Source: Shouchella tritolerans
Lineage (GTDB): Bacteria > Bacillota > Bacilli > Bacillales > Bacillaceae_D
Assembly (NCBI RefSeq): GCF_025770735.1
Contig: NZ_JAODPB010000008.1
Coordinates: 62,001-126,000 of the forward strand
Direction of reading: 5' to 3'
DNA: 64,000 nucleotides
Shown here: positions 1 through 8,150 of the stretch, piece by piece
Numbering within the stretch: the stretch's first letter is position 1
Layout of the letters: the number at the start of each line of letters is the position of its first letter
Program-made: the position numbers and the translations under genes
The notes under the pieces: model-generated
Seen by the model: only the letters and a program-made list of their open reading frames with translations
What the model was told of the DNA's origin: nothing
Databases searched by the model: none

Positions 1-149
1 ACGGAACGAAGCAATGTCGATTTTCCCGCCCCAGATAGGCCAACAACGACGACAAATTCGCCTCGCTCAATCGTTAAGTTAATATTTTTTAAGCCTTTCG
101 TACCGTTTGGATACGTTTTCGATACATTTTTTATTTCTATCATCGGCAT
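1..149 (-). CDS. phnC: Phosphonate/phosphite-type ABC transporter ATP-binding protein, N-terminal part (cut by window edge)
   Basis: Only the first 49 codons are in the window. The protein would power import of the ligand bound by the neighbouring PhnD-like lipoprotein, as a cytoplasmic ATPase on the membrane permease. Residues 37-45 read GLSGAGKST, a Walker A loop, after a typical ABC beta-strand start ([13 protein letters not shown]). Two in-frame ATGs exist, at 149 and 143; the first is chosen because AGAGAG lies about 6 bases upstream. It follows the PhnD-like gene on the same strand after 113 bp containing a stem-loop. The PhnC assignment rests on this neighbour; the fragment alone shows only an ABC ATPase. 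Confidence 0.8.
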   Translation of the reverse strand, partial: MPMIEIKNVSKTYPNGTKGLKNINLTIERGEFVVVVGLSGAGKSTLLRS

Positions 150-204
150 CCCAACTCTCTTATAAACTGATATGATAGGGAAATGGCAATACAATACATA
201 AGTG

Positions 205-227
205 GAGAGCCCGCAAGGCGGACTCTC
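205..227 (-). other. Intergenic stem-loop between phnD-like and phnC-like genes
   Basis: GAGAG and CTCTC arms with an inner CCGC/GCGG arm around a 3-base loop form a strong hairpin. It lacks the T run of a terminator in the direction of transcription. A role in mRNA processing or in lowering phnC expression relative to phnD is inference. Confidence 0.45.
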
Positions 228-262
228 GCTATGAATAAATGAAAATAAAGTTATATTTATAC

Positions 263-1201
263 TTATGGTTGTTGGATTCGTTCCGCATAATCACGGACGA
301 CGTCAAAATTGCTGTCCTCTGAACGCTCGTACCCTTCGTGGGAATAAATGTCAAAAATGATTTGGCGACCTTCTGGATCTTCGCCGATATCAATAAAGGC
401 ATCAGCAATTTTGTCTCGCCACTCTTGAGACAGATCAGAGCGAACGGAAACCGTATCATTCGGAATATCTTCTGTTAAAGCTACAACTCGGGTTTGCTCC
501 CACACATCAGGGAATTCTTCTTTGATCGTATTACGTGCATCTTGGAAAGTTACGGCTGCGTCGACTTCGCCATTGAGAAGAGCAATAAGCGCAGCATCGT
601 GCCCTTGAAATTCGACGCCATTTACGTCATTTTGCGGGTCAATGCCTGCGTCAAGCAAAGAAGCTGCTGGCCATACGTATCCTGCTGAGGAAGTGGCGCC
701 TTGGAAAGCGATTGTTTTGCCTTCTAAATCTTCAAGCGACTCGATATCAGAGTCTGCCATCACAACGAATTGAGATTTGTACGAGCCAACCAGTTCGTCC
801 GTTGGCGATCCGTCCTCTTCATTTACGCCATAGCGCAATGATTGGAGCAGTACATCTGCATAGCCTTCTTCATTGGCTGTTACATAGGCATTTGGCGGCA
901 AGAAACCGACATCAATCGTTTTTGAACCCATGGCTGTTACAACAGATGGATAGTCTGTCGACACAGACACTTCTACGTCAATATCTAGCCTTTCTGAGAG
1001 CAGCTCTTCTAGCGGCGCTGCAATCACATCAAGATTTTCAGCGTTTTGTGATGGAACAAATTGCACTTTTAGAACATCTGTTGGCGAATAGCCGTCTTCA
1101 CTGTCGCCTCCGTTACCTGCGTTCGTGTCATTTCCGCCGCACGCGGCAAGAACAAGTGCAGTAACAGCTACAAGTGACGAGCCAAAAACTTTCTTTTTCA
1201 A
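263..1201 (-). CDS. phnD: Phosphate/phosphite/phosphonate ABC transporter substrate-binding lipoprotein
   Basis: This is a PhnD-family solute-binding lipoprotein of 312 residues, anchored outside the membrane, that delivers phosphonate, phosphite or a related oxyanion to an ABC importer. A basic N-terminus and hydrophobic stretch end in the lipobox LAAC, with Cys21 as the lipidated residue, followed by a Gly/Asn/Asp-rich linker. The body has PhnD-like sequences such as [12 protein letters not shown] and the phrase [16 protein letters not shown]. The start ATG is preceded by AGGGGG. It is the first visible gene of a minus-strand operon continuing into phnC. Which oxyanion it binds cannot be read from the sequence. 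Confidence 0.85.
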   Translation of the reverse strand: MKKKVFGSSLVAVTALVLAACGGNDTNAGNGGDSEDGYSPTDVLKVQFVPSQNAENLDVIAAPLEELLSERLDIDVEVSVSTDYPSVVTAMGSKTIDVGFLPPNAYVTANEEGYADVLLQSLRYGVNEEDGSPTDELVGSYKSQFVVMADSDIESLEDLEGKTIAFQGATSSAGYVWPAASLLDAGIDPQNDVNGVEFQGHDAALIALLNGEVDAAVTFQDARNTIKEEFPDVWEQTRVVALTEDIPNDTVSVRSDLSQEWRDKIADAFIDIGEDPEGRQIIFDIYSHEGYERSEDSNFDVVRDYAERIQQP

Positions 1202-1547
1202 TGTGATTGTCCCCCTAATTATTCATTAAAAATGTAGCTTTCTCGATAATTGTAGAATTTGTTTGTGAAACCGTCAAGAATCGTTTTTTCGACAATGAGT
1301 GCGATTGTGGCGTTAAGAAAGCTGGAGTAAGAGGCATGTAGCCACTTTTTTGGTTGTTCAATGGCTGTTCGACAAGAATACGGCAAAAGTCCTGTTATGT
1401 CTGGTATCAGCCTCCTAATCTACATATCTTTTTACAAAAGCAAACCCCATTTCATTATAGAGGAAAAGCAAAGACGGATTTTATAGAATCGATGTTTTTA
1501 TTGTAAACATGCCTTAAAAAAGAATGGAAGATCATTAGACAACATAC

Positions 1548-1588
1548 AAAAAACCTTCACCAAAAGAGCGAATCTTCGGTGAAGGTTT
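1548..1588 (-). terminator. Terminator-like hairpin on the minus strand with no gene in front of it
   Basis: Arms AAACCTTCACC (1551-1561) and GGTGAAGGTTT (1578-1588) pair perfectly over 11 bp. On the minus strand six T residues follow the stem. The only downstream minus-strand gene is phnD, 350 bp away; the region upstream on that strand is antisense to helD. It may stop antisense transcription or act as a distant attenuator for phnD. Apart from this and the next inverted repeat, I see nothing in 1202-1715. Confidence 0.55.
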
Positions 1589-1638
1589 CCATATAATGGG
1601 ATATTTATTTTTGGCACTTGAACTATATAAAGCTTACC

Positions 1639-1677
1639 AAAACGAAAAGAAAAAGTCTATTCTTTTTTTTCGTTTTT
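1639..1677. repeat. A/T-rich inverted repeat just upstream of helD
   Basis: AAAACGAAAAG followed by more A residues pairs with CTTTTTTTTTCGTTTT across a six-base loop, giving a near-perfect stem of about 16 bp. It ends 38 bp before the helD start and would lie in its mRNA leader or overlap its promoter. Confidence 0.5.
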
Positions 1678-1715
1678 CGCGAAAATAGAGAAGAACTTTT
1701 ATGAGGAGTGATACG

Positions 1716-3749
1716 ATGTCCATATTTGAAGCCGAAGAGACGCAGTTGCAAACAACGCTTGCCCAACTGGATGAATTAGGTGACAAGTTGGAGCAGATGC
1801 CGCGCTACCGCGGTAGCGATTTTACGGAACAAGTGCTGGAAGATAGGCGTGAACATCTCCGTACAGCCCTTCATTCAGCTAGACAAGAACCGTATTTTGG
1901 CAGGCTCGACTTTTGTGAGTGGGACCAGGAAACAAAAGCGCTCTATATTGGGAAAGTCGGCGTTCACGATGAAGACAGCGGCGATCCGTTAGTGATTGAT
2001 TGGCGCGCTCCAGTTGCTTCGCTGTTTTATTCGTTTACGGGAAGTGAAGAAGATGTTTTTTATCAATCACCGGAAGGCGTTGTCGAGGGTGAAATTTTGC
2101 TGAAACGAAACATTGTCATCCGAAATCGTCTTCTACAGCGTGTTGTTGACAGCTATGGGAAAGGCCAAGAAATGAGCGGCGGGGATGAATTTCTGTTATA
2201 TAAGTTAAGCGAGCAAAAAGACAACAAATTGAAAGACATTGTCGCGACCATTCAAGCAGAACAAAACGCGATTATTCGCCATGCAATAAAAGAACCGCTT
2301 ATTATCCAAGGAGCTGCTGGAAGCGGGAAAACGACAGTCGCTTTGCATCGCCTTGCCTATTTGTTGTATGAATTTCGAGAGCAGTTGCGGGCTGAAAAAA
2401 TGGTGATTTTTGCGCCAAACGCGATGTTTCTCGATTATATTTCACACGTCTTGCCAGAGCTCGGAGTAGGGACGATTGCCCAAAGTACATTTGCCAACTG
2501 GGGGTTGTCGGTGCTTGGTTCTTCTTATCGGCTTTCTGACACTAAAAACCGCTTGGCCAATCAATTTGAAGCCAAACTTGATCGGCAGTCAGAAGATGTG
2601 CTTGCGTATAAAGGTTCGCTTGCATGTCAAAAGCAACTGCGTCATTTTATCGATGCCTATGTGGGGGAGAGGGTGCCGAAAAAAGATTTTTGCCCATGGG
2701 ATGGCTGCGTGCTGAACAAAGAAACAATAAAACAGTGGGTTGAGCAAGATTTTGCCGCTTCGCCGCCAATGAAACGGCGAGAACGCCTCCATGCCCGGGC
2801 CAAACGATGGATTGAGATCGAAGCAAAGCGCTTTGAAGACAAAAAAGAACAACAGGCTTTTAAGTCAGAGGCGCTTAAGCGTTTGCGCTCCTTTCTTTCC
2901 TACTGGCCAAAGCCTGATCTCGCTAAGTTGTACACCGCTTTCTTAAAACAACAGCAACTGCCTGTACCTGCTAGACTGAAAGAGAAGCGGTTAGGTTATG
3001 CAGATATAGCACCACTTGTTTATATGCATCAGCAGCTTTACGGTATTGAGCGTGATGCTCGCTTCGACCATGTCGTTATCGATGAAGCACAAGATGTCTC
3101 CCCTTTTATGCTAGCTGTTCTAAAAGAGCGAACGCGTTCAGGAGGGTTTACGATTTTAGGGGATCTAGCTCAAGGGATTCACGGGGACGAAGGGATTTCC
3201 GACTGGGCTGCCTTTGAAGAGGTATTTACCAATAACGTTTCCTATGTACAGATGGAACGGAGTTACCGGTCAACAATGGAAATTATTGAATTTTCGAACC
3301 GGATTCTTCAACAAATGGCTTTCGCTCCTGCGCCCGCAAAACCTGTTTTTCGCAGCGGGCAAGACGTTGTTGTTGAACAGAAGTCCGAGGAACATGTTGC
3401 GCAATGGGTAAGCGCGATGCAGGATAAACAAACACACACCATTGCTATTCTTACACGTACGGAAAAAGCAAGCAAAGCCATTTGCAGGCAGCTACAAGCA
3501 ACGGGTCTTGATGCCCATTTGCTTACAGCGGGAGGAGAAAGGTATGAGGGCGGCATTTCTGTTTTGCCTGTTTATCTTTCAAAAGGGTTTGAATTTGATG
3601 CTGTCTTGCTAGCTGATGTGACAAACGACCATTACCCTTGTGATGAACTCCATAAAAAACTATTGTATGTTGGCTGCACACGGGCCCTTCATGAATTGAC
3701 TGTCTGGTATGACGGTGAGTTGTCCCCGATCTTGGCTACTGGATTGTAA
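1716..3749 (+). CDS. helD: HelD-like UvrD-family ATPase (RNA polymerase recycling factor)
   Basis: HelD is a superfamily-1 helicase-like ATPase that binds RNA polymerase and releases it from stalled or terminated complexes. The 677-residue protein has a short N-terminal coiled coil (about 1-58), the HelD signature YFGR at 60-63, DWRAP near 95, Walker A GAAGSGKT at 199-206, a Walker B-like VIDEAQD, and the C-terminal helicase motif YVGCTRA. The ATG at 1716 is chosen over one at 1701 because AGGAG lies just upstream of 1716. The gene stands alone between a minus-strand phn operon and a terminator. As I recall, the B. subtilis protein (774 residues) has a longer N-terminal coiled coil, so this looks like a short-arm variant. 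Confidence 0.85.
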   Translation: MSIFEAEETQLQTTLAQLDELGDKLEQMPRYRGSDFTEQVLEDRREHLRTALHSARQEPYFGRLDFCEWDQETKALYIGKVGVHDEDSGDPLVIDWRAPVASLFYSFTGSEEDVFYQSPEGVVEGEILLKRNIVIRNRLLQRVVDSYGKGQEMSGGDEFLLYKLSEQKDNKLKDIVATIQAEQNAIIRHAIKEPLIIQGAAGSGKTTVALHRLAYLLYEFREQLRAEKMVIFAPNAMFLDYISHVLPELGVGTIAQSTFANWGLSVLGSSYRLSDTKNRLANQFEAKLDRQSEDVLAYKGSLACQKQLRHFIDAYVGERVPKKDFCPWDGCVLNKETIKQWVEQDFAASPPMKRRERLHARAKRWIEIEAKRFEDKKEQQAFKSEALKRLRSFLSYWPKPDLAKLYTAFLKQQQLPVPARLKEKRLGYADIAPLVYMHQQLYGIERDARFDHVVIDEAQDVSPFMLAVLKERTRSGGFTILGDLAQGIHGDEGISDWAAFEEVFTNNVSYVQMERSYRSTMEIIEFSNRILQQMAFAPAPAKPVFRSGQDVVVEQKSEEHVAQWVSAMQDKQTHTIAILTRTEKASKAICRQLQATGLDAHLLTAGGERYEGGISVLPVYLSKGFEFDAVLLADVTNDHYPCDELHKKLLYVGCTRALHELTVWYDGELSPILATGL

Positions 3750-3756
3750 AAAAGCC

Positions 3757-3816
3757 GACACCTCGTCTTTTTTACTGGATATATTTCAGTAGGAAAGCAG
3801 GTGTCTAGCTCATTTT
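3757..3816 (+). terminator. Probable intrinsic terminator after helD
   Basis: GACACCT (3757-3763) pairs with AGGTGTC (3799-3805), enclosing a second hairpin TACTG/CAGTA; a five-T run follows at 3812. The long loop makes it weaker than most terminators here. Confidence 0.5.
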
Positions 3817-4051
3817 TCGGATGTTCATACACGATTCTCCTATTAGTGGCGACAGCCGTCCTAGTTAAAAGTAAAGAGCTGCCAGTTTCCGAACGTTTTT
3901 TGCTAAATTTGGAGACGATAAAGATAAATTTACATAGTTTCTAAGTGCTAGCCGTTGTATACTTAAGAAAAGTGTCAAATAACGTCGAGCTGTTTGGTTA
4001 AGCGACTATTTCTTTCGTTCAAAGCTAGATTTGCAATGGGGAGTGACTTTA

Positions 4052-4141
4052 GTGAACGCAAAGTTTGTGAAAATCCTTTCAGCCGTTTTTGTGGTCGGTG
4101 TAGTAGGAGCTGTTTTAATTGCCATGTCGGCAGGGGCATAG
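4052..4141 (+). CDS. 29-residue single-pass membrane peptide
   Basis: A GTG-started frame of 29 codons follows GGGGAG at a good distance and precedes a clear intrinsic terminator. The peptide has a short basic start (MNAKFVK) and one hydrophobic helix to the C-terminus. In size and layout it resembles tiny membrane peptides of Firmicutes such as the Prli42 stressosome peptide or DUF4044 proteins, but I cannot place it in a family with certainty. The rest of 3817-4483 shows nothing else beyond the following terminator. Confidence 0.55.
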   Translation: MNAKFVKILSAVFVVGVVGAVLIAMSAGA

Positions 4142-4183
4142 TTTAGTAGGCAAAAAAATCTTACCGTTGTTCGTCGCAGCGTA

Positions 4184-4217
4184 AACTTTCTGTGGGATCT
4201 CCCCAGAAAGTTTTTTA
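4184..4217 (+). terminator. Intrinsic terminator after the 29-residue peptide gene
   Basis: AACTTTCTG (4184-4192) pairs with CAGAAAGTT (4204-4212), with TGGG/CCCC in the inner part, followed by a T run to 4216. Confidence 0.75.
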
Positions 4218-4483
4218 TTTCTAGGGAGATCGGGCATACAAACAGTTTAGCCAAGTCGAACTTTCGCTTCCTATTCAAGTAACCACACGGAAGATCGGAG
4301 GCTATGACAGAGCCAGTACGTTCTGTCTGAGGGGATCTCGAAATACAGATAGGACAAATGAATGGGCGATATTGCTTTCGGCTATAGGATAATATAATAG
4401 AACGAAGACAAAAAATAAGCTATGATAGGAAAATAATATAAAATAAGAACTGTGGTGATTGGTGCAGGAAGAGGGGCGTTACT

Positions 4484-6202
4484 GTGAGAACTGTTTTTTC
4501 CTATTTGCTTCCTTATAAAGCAGCAGCAGTGATTGCTTTTGCTTTTATGTTGCTTGAGTTGGCTGTGGAACTCATTCAACCGCTTTTGCTTGCCCGGATC
4601 ATTGACGACGGGATTATCGAAAATGATTTGCAGACTGTTTTTGTGTGGGGGGGCGTATTGGTCGGCCTTTCGTTATTAGCGTTTGTAGCCGGCGTGCTAA
4701 ACTCCTTTTATGCAGGTCACACCGGCCAAAGCACAGGGTTTGATATCCGCAATGCGATGTTTAAAACGATCCAGCGTTCTAGCCTTGAAAAGTTACAGCC
4801 ATTTGAAACATCCTCTTTAATGACAAGGCTGTCCAATGATGTGACACAAATTCAAAATACGGTTTTTATGAGCCTGCGCATTATGGCTAGAGCACCGTTG
4901 CTTATTATTGGTGGAAGCGTGATGGCATTTGCCGTCAATGCCCGTTTAGCCTTGTTTTTATTCATAACGATTCCACCGATCATCCTCTTTTTAATGTGGA
5001 TTTTAAAAAAAGGCGTACATATTTTTAGTGAGGTGCAAGCCAAAGTCGATTCAGTGAACCATGTGGTACGAGAAAATTTGACTGGCATTCGTGTGATCCG
5101 CGTATTTGTGCGCAAAGCCGAGGAGGCGAAGCGGTTTTTTCGGGAAAGCAGCAAGCTTATGGACCGGACTGTGAAAGCTTTTCGCCTAATGGAATTAACA
5201 TTGCCTGTTTTGCTGTTTTTAATGAACGGCTCGATTTTGCTTGTCCTTTGGTTTGGAAGCACTGACATTGGCAGTGGCACCACCCAAGTTGGCGATGTTG
5301 TGGCGATTGTCAACTATGCAACGCGAATTACTTCCGCTTTAACCGTTTTTTCAATGATTATCATCGTCTTTTCCCGGGCTAGAGCCTCGGCAACACGAAT
5401 TGAGGAAGTGCTGCTAGAGCCTGATGACGAACTGAAGGAAAGCGAGGAAAAGCCTGAGCCTCCGGCTATGAAAGGGGAGCTGCGCTTTGAACATGTATCG
5501 TTTTCTTATGCAGAGGGGGCTCCCTTTGTGTTGAAAAACATCGATTTCTCTGTAAAGGCGAATGAAACAGTTGCCGTCCTTGGGGAAACAGGTTCTGGAA
5601 AGTCTACTTTATTCCAGCTCATCCCAAAACTTTATGAACCGACCAAAGGAACGGTTCGCATTGATGGAACGCCTGTTACGGCGTGGCAAGTTCAAAAGCT
5701 GCGCAGGCAAATTGGCTATGTCCCGCAAGCGGTCCGGTTGTTCTCCGGGACGATTCGCGAAAACATTGCCTGGGGCTTTCCAGAAGCATCTAATGAAGAA
5801 ATAGAAGCTGTTGCTAAAGTAGCGCAAATTCATGAGGCGATTGTACGTTTGCCAGATGGGTATGATACGATCGTTGGCCAGCAAGGCGTCAACTTGTCAG
5901 GAGGCCAAAAACAGCGGATTTCCATTGCCCGTGCCCTGCTAGGCAAGCCGAAAATGTTGCTTCTTGATGACAGCACAAGCGCCCTTGATGCGAAAACAGA
6001 AGCCCGTTTTCTCGCGGCGTTAGAGCAACAGCCATGTACGACGATGATGGTTACGCAAAAATTGTCAACGGCGATTCAGGCAGACCGGATTTTATTGCTT
6101 GAATACGGCGAACTGGTTGGCTTCGGCAGTCACGAAGAGTTGCTGCGGTCATCGCCGTTCTATAAAAGAATTTATAAGTCGCAATATGGCAAGGAGGCGT
6201 GA
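4484..6202 (+). CDS. Heterodimeric ABC exporter subunit with degenerate ATP site (YfiB/BmrC type)
   Basis: This 572-residue type-IV ABC exporter half has about six membrane helices (1-310) fused to a nucleotide-binding domain. Walker A GETGSGKS is at 367-374 and LSGGQ at 471-475. Walker B reads LLLDDS (492-497), with Asp where catalytic Glu is expected, and the switch His is replaced by Gln525. These changes mark the non-hydrolytic half of a heterodimer; the next gene supplies the active half. The GTG start is used with GAGGGGCG upstream. Such pairs export lipids or drugs; the substrate is unknown. YfiB/YfiC, YheI/YheH and similar pairs of B. subtilis are the likely relatives. Confidence 0.85.
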   Translation: MRTVFSYLLPYKAAAVIAFAFMLLELAVELIQPLLLARIIDDGIIENDLQTVFVWGGVLVGLSLLAFVAGVLNSFYAGHTGQSTGFDIRNAMFKTIQRSSLEKLQPFETSSLMTRLSNDVTQIQNTVFMSLRIMARAPLLIIGGSVMAFAVNARLALFLFITIPPIILFLMWILKKGVHIFSEVQAKVDSVNHVVRENLTGIRVIRVFVRKAEEAKRFFRESSKLMDRTVKAFRLMELTLPVLLFLMNGSILLVLWFGSTDIGSGTTQVGDVVAIVNYATRITSALTVFSMIIIVFSRARASATRIEEVLLEPDDELKESEEKPEPPAMKGELRFEHVSFSYAEGAPFVLKNIDFSVKANETVAVLGETGSGKSTLFQLIPKLYEPTKGTVRIDGTPVTAWQVQKLRRQIGYVPQAVRLFSGTIRENIAWGFPEASNEEIEAVAKVAQIHEAIVRLPDGYDTIVGQQGVNLSGGQKQRISIARALLGKPKMLLLDDSTSALDAKTEARFLAALEQQPCTTMMVTQKLSTAIQADRILLLEYGELVGFGSHEELLRSSPFYKRIYKSQYGKEA

Positions 6203-6204
6203 GG

Positions 6205-8082
6205 ATGAGGCTTCGTTCCGCATTAACAGAGCCATTTCGTTATAAAACCATCAATTGGCGCGCGTCCCGCCAGTCTCAGGCAACAGGCAGCCAGCCCCAA
6301 CATCCACACGCTGCCAGGGCTGGAGGACGGCCGGAGACCGCCAAGGATGGGAAAGGAGCGGCCAAAAGAATTTTCGCTTATTTGGCAAGGCAAAAAGGGG
6401 CGCTTTTTCTTGTTATGGCGCTTGTTTTTGCCAGCGCTGTATTGACGCTGGCCGGTCCTTTTTTAATCGGCGTTGTCATTGATGACTATATCATTCCTAC
6501 TCATTTTGACGGTTTGGAGATCATATTGCTCTTTTTGCTTGGTTCTTACGCCGCTTTAAGCATTTCAACGTTTTTGCAAAACTTTATGATGGTCAAAATC
6601 GCACAGGCGACTGTGTTTGCGATCCGTAAAGATTTATTTGCCCAATTGCAAAAGTTGCCAATCGGTTTTTTTGACAAACACAAGCACGGAGATTTGATGA
6701 GCCGTATGACAAACGACATTGAGAATATTTCTGCGACGCTGAACTCGTCCATTGTGCAAATCATTTCAAGTGTCGTCACCTTTATTGGCATTCTAGCTGT
6801 CATGTTATACTTGTCGCCCTTGCTTACAGTGATCACTTTATTCATTGTGCCATTAATGGTTTTAGGAATGCGTTGGATTACAAAGCGAACAAAAGTGTTT
6901 TTTAAAGAGCAGCAAAAAAGCTTAGGGCAGCTTAACGGCTATTCGGAAGAAACCATTGCTGGCCAATCGGTTGTTAAAACTTTTTCACGTGAAGAAACGA
7001 TTATCCAAGCGTTTGAGGAACATAATGGCGCGTTGCGTCATGCTGGTTTCTGGGCGCAAGTCTATTCTGGTTTTATCCCAAAACTAATGAATGTGTTGAA
7101 CAATCTCAGTTTTGCCGTTATTGCCGGGATTGGTGGGTTTCTTGCTGTTCATGGAATGGCTGGGGTAACGGTTGGTGTGATTGTCGTGTTTGTCGAGTAT
7201 TCCCGTCAGTTTACACGGCCGCTAAACGATCTTGCCAATCAGTTTAATGCGGTTTTATCAGCGTTAGCTGGTGCGGAGCGTGTATTTGCAGTAATTGATG
7301 AGCAGCCTGAATCGGATCAAGCAGGCGCTATCGCGGTCAAGCAAATAGAAGGAAATGTCTCCTTTCAAAATGTCTGTTTTTCCTATGGCGCTACGGAAAC
7401 GCTCAAAAACGTCTCATTTACAGCGAGAGCTGGGGAGACGATTGCCTTTGTCGGCCCTACTGGAGCAGGGAAGACGACCATTCTCAATTTGCTGCTAGGT
7501 TTTTACCCAGTAAATGAGGGAGCGATTTTCATCGATGGAAACAACCTTGCTAACTTGAAGAAAGACGACGTACGCTCGCAAATGGGCGTTGTTCTTCAGG
7601 ATCCTTTTTTATTCCAAGGCACCATTCGTGAAAACATTCGTTATGGTCGCCTCGAGGCATCGGATCAAGAAGTGGAAGACGCGGCTAAGCTGGCAAATGC
7701 ACATGGGTTTATTTCCCATTTGCCGAATGGATATGAGACGATGCTTTTTCAAGATGGCAGTGGCATTAGCCAAGGGCAAAAACAGTTATTGTCGATCGCG
7801 CGAGCACTGCTTGCTAACCCTGCGATACTTATTTTGGATGAAGCGACATCCAGTATTGATACCGTGACGGAAATGAAGATCCAAGAAGCGTTAAAACGGT
7901 TGATGCATGGGCGCACAAGCTTTGTCATTGCCCATCGCTTAAATACGATTGAAGCCGCTGACCAAATTCTTGTTTTACAGGGAGGCGAGGTCACGGAAGC
8001 AGGAAGCCACCATGAACTGATGGCGACAAAAGGGTTTTATTACGAGATGCAACAAACAAAACAAATGGATGCAATCCTGTAA
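6205..8082 (+). CDS. Heterodimeric ABC exporter subunit with active ATP site (YfiC/BmrD type)
   Basis: The 625-residue partner of the preceding protein has an unusual polar N-terminal tail of about 50 residues, then six membrane helices and a nucleotide-binding domain. Walker A GPTGAGKT (417-424), Walker B ILDE (543-546) and switch His577 are intact, while the signature motif is ISQGQ (521-525) instead of LSGGQ. This fits one canonical and one degenerate ATP site in the dimer. A GTG at 6199 overlaps the previous stop, but AAGGAGG at 6191-6197 spaces properly only to ATG 6205. The genes are two bases apart and surely cotranscribed. Confidence 0.87.
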   Translation: MRLRSALTEPFRYKTINWRASRQSQATGSQPQHPHAARAGGRPETAKDGKGAAKRIFAYLARQKGALFLVMALVFASAVLTLAGPFLIGVVIDDYIIPTHFDGLEIILLFLLGSYAALSISTFLQNFMMVKIAQATVFAIRKDLFAQLQKLPIGFFDKHKHGDLMSRMTNDIENISATLNSSIVQIISSVVTFIGILAVMLYLSPLLTVITLFIVPLMVLGMRWITKRTKVFFKEQQKSLGQLNGYSEETIAGQSVVKTFSREETIIQAFEEHNGALRHAGFWAQVYSGFIPKLMNVLNNLSFAVIAGIGGFLAVHGMAGVTVGVIVVFVEYSRQFTRPLNDLANQFNAVLSALAGAERVFAVIDEQPESDQAGAIAVKQIEGNVSFQNVCFSYGATETLKNVSFTARAGETIAFVGPTGAGKTTILNLLLGFYPVNEGAIFIDGNNLANLKKDDVRSQMGVVLQDPFLFQGTIRENIRYGRLEASDQEVEDAAKLANAHGFISHLPNGYETMLFQDGSGISQGQKQLLSIARALLANPAILILDEATSSIDTVTEMKIQEALKRLMHGRTSFVIAHRLNTIEAADQILVLQGGEVTEAGSHHELMATKGFYYEMQQTKQMDAIL

Positions 8083-8150
8083 ATTTTAGCAAAAAGCAGG
8101 ATTGCCCCGAAAAGTGTCGAATGAGTTCAGAGAAATGGTGCGAGGGGAAC

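Noticed and set aside
1371-1430. Possible degenerate repeat copy with GACAAGAATACGG and TATCAGCCT
   Set aside because: The two words are separated by extra sequence and the rest of the element cannot be aligned.
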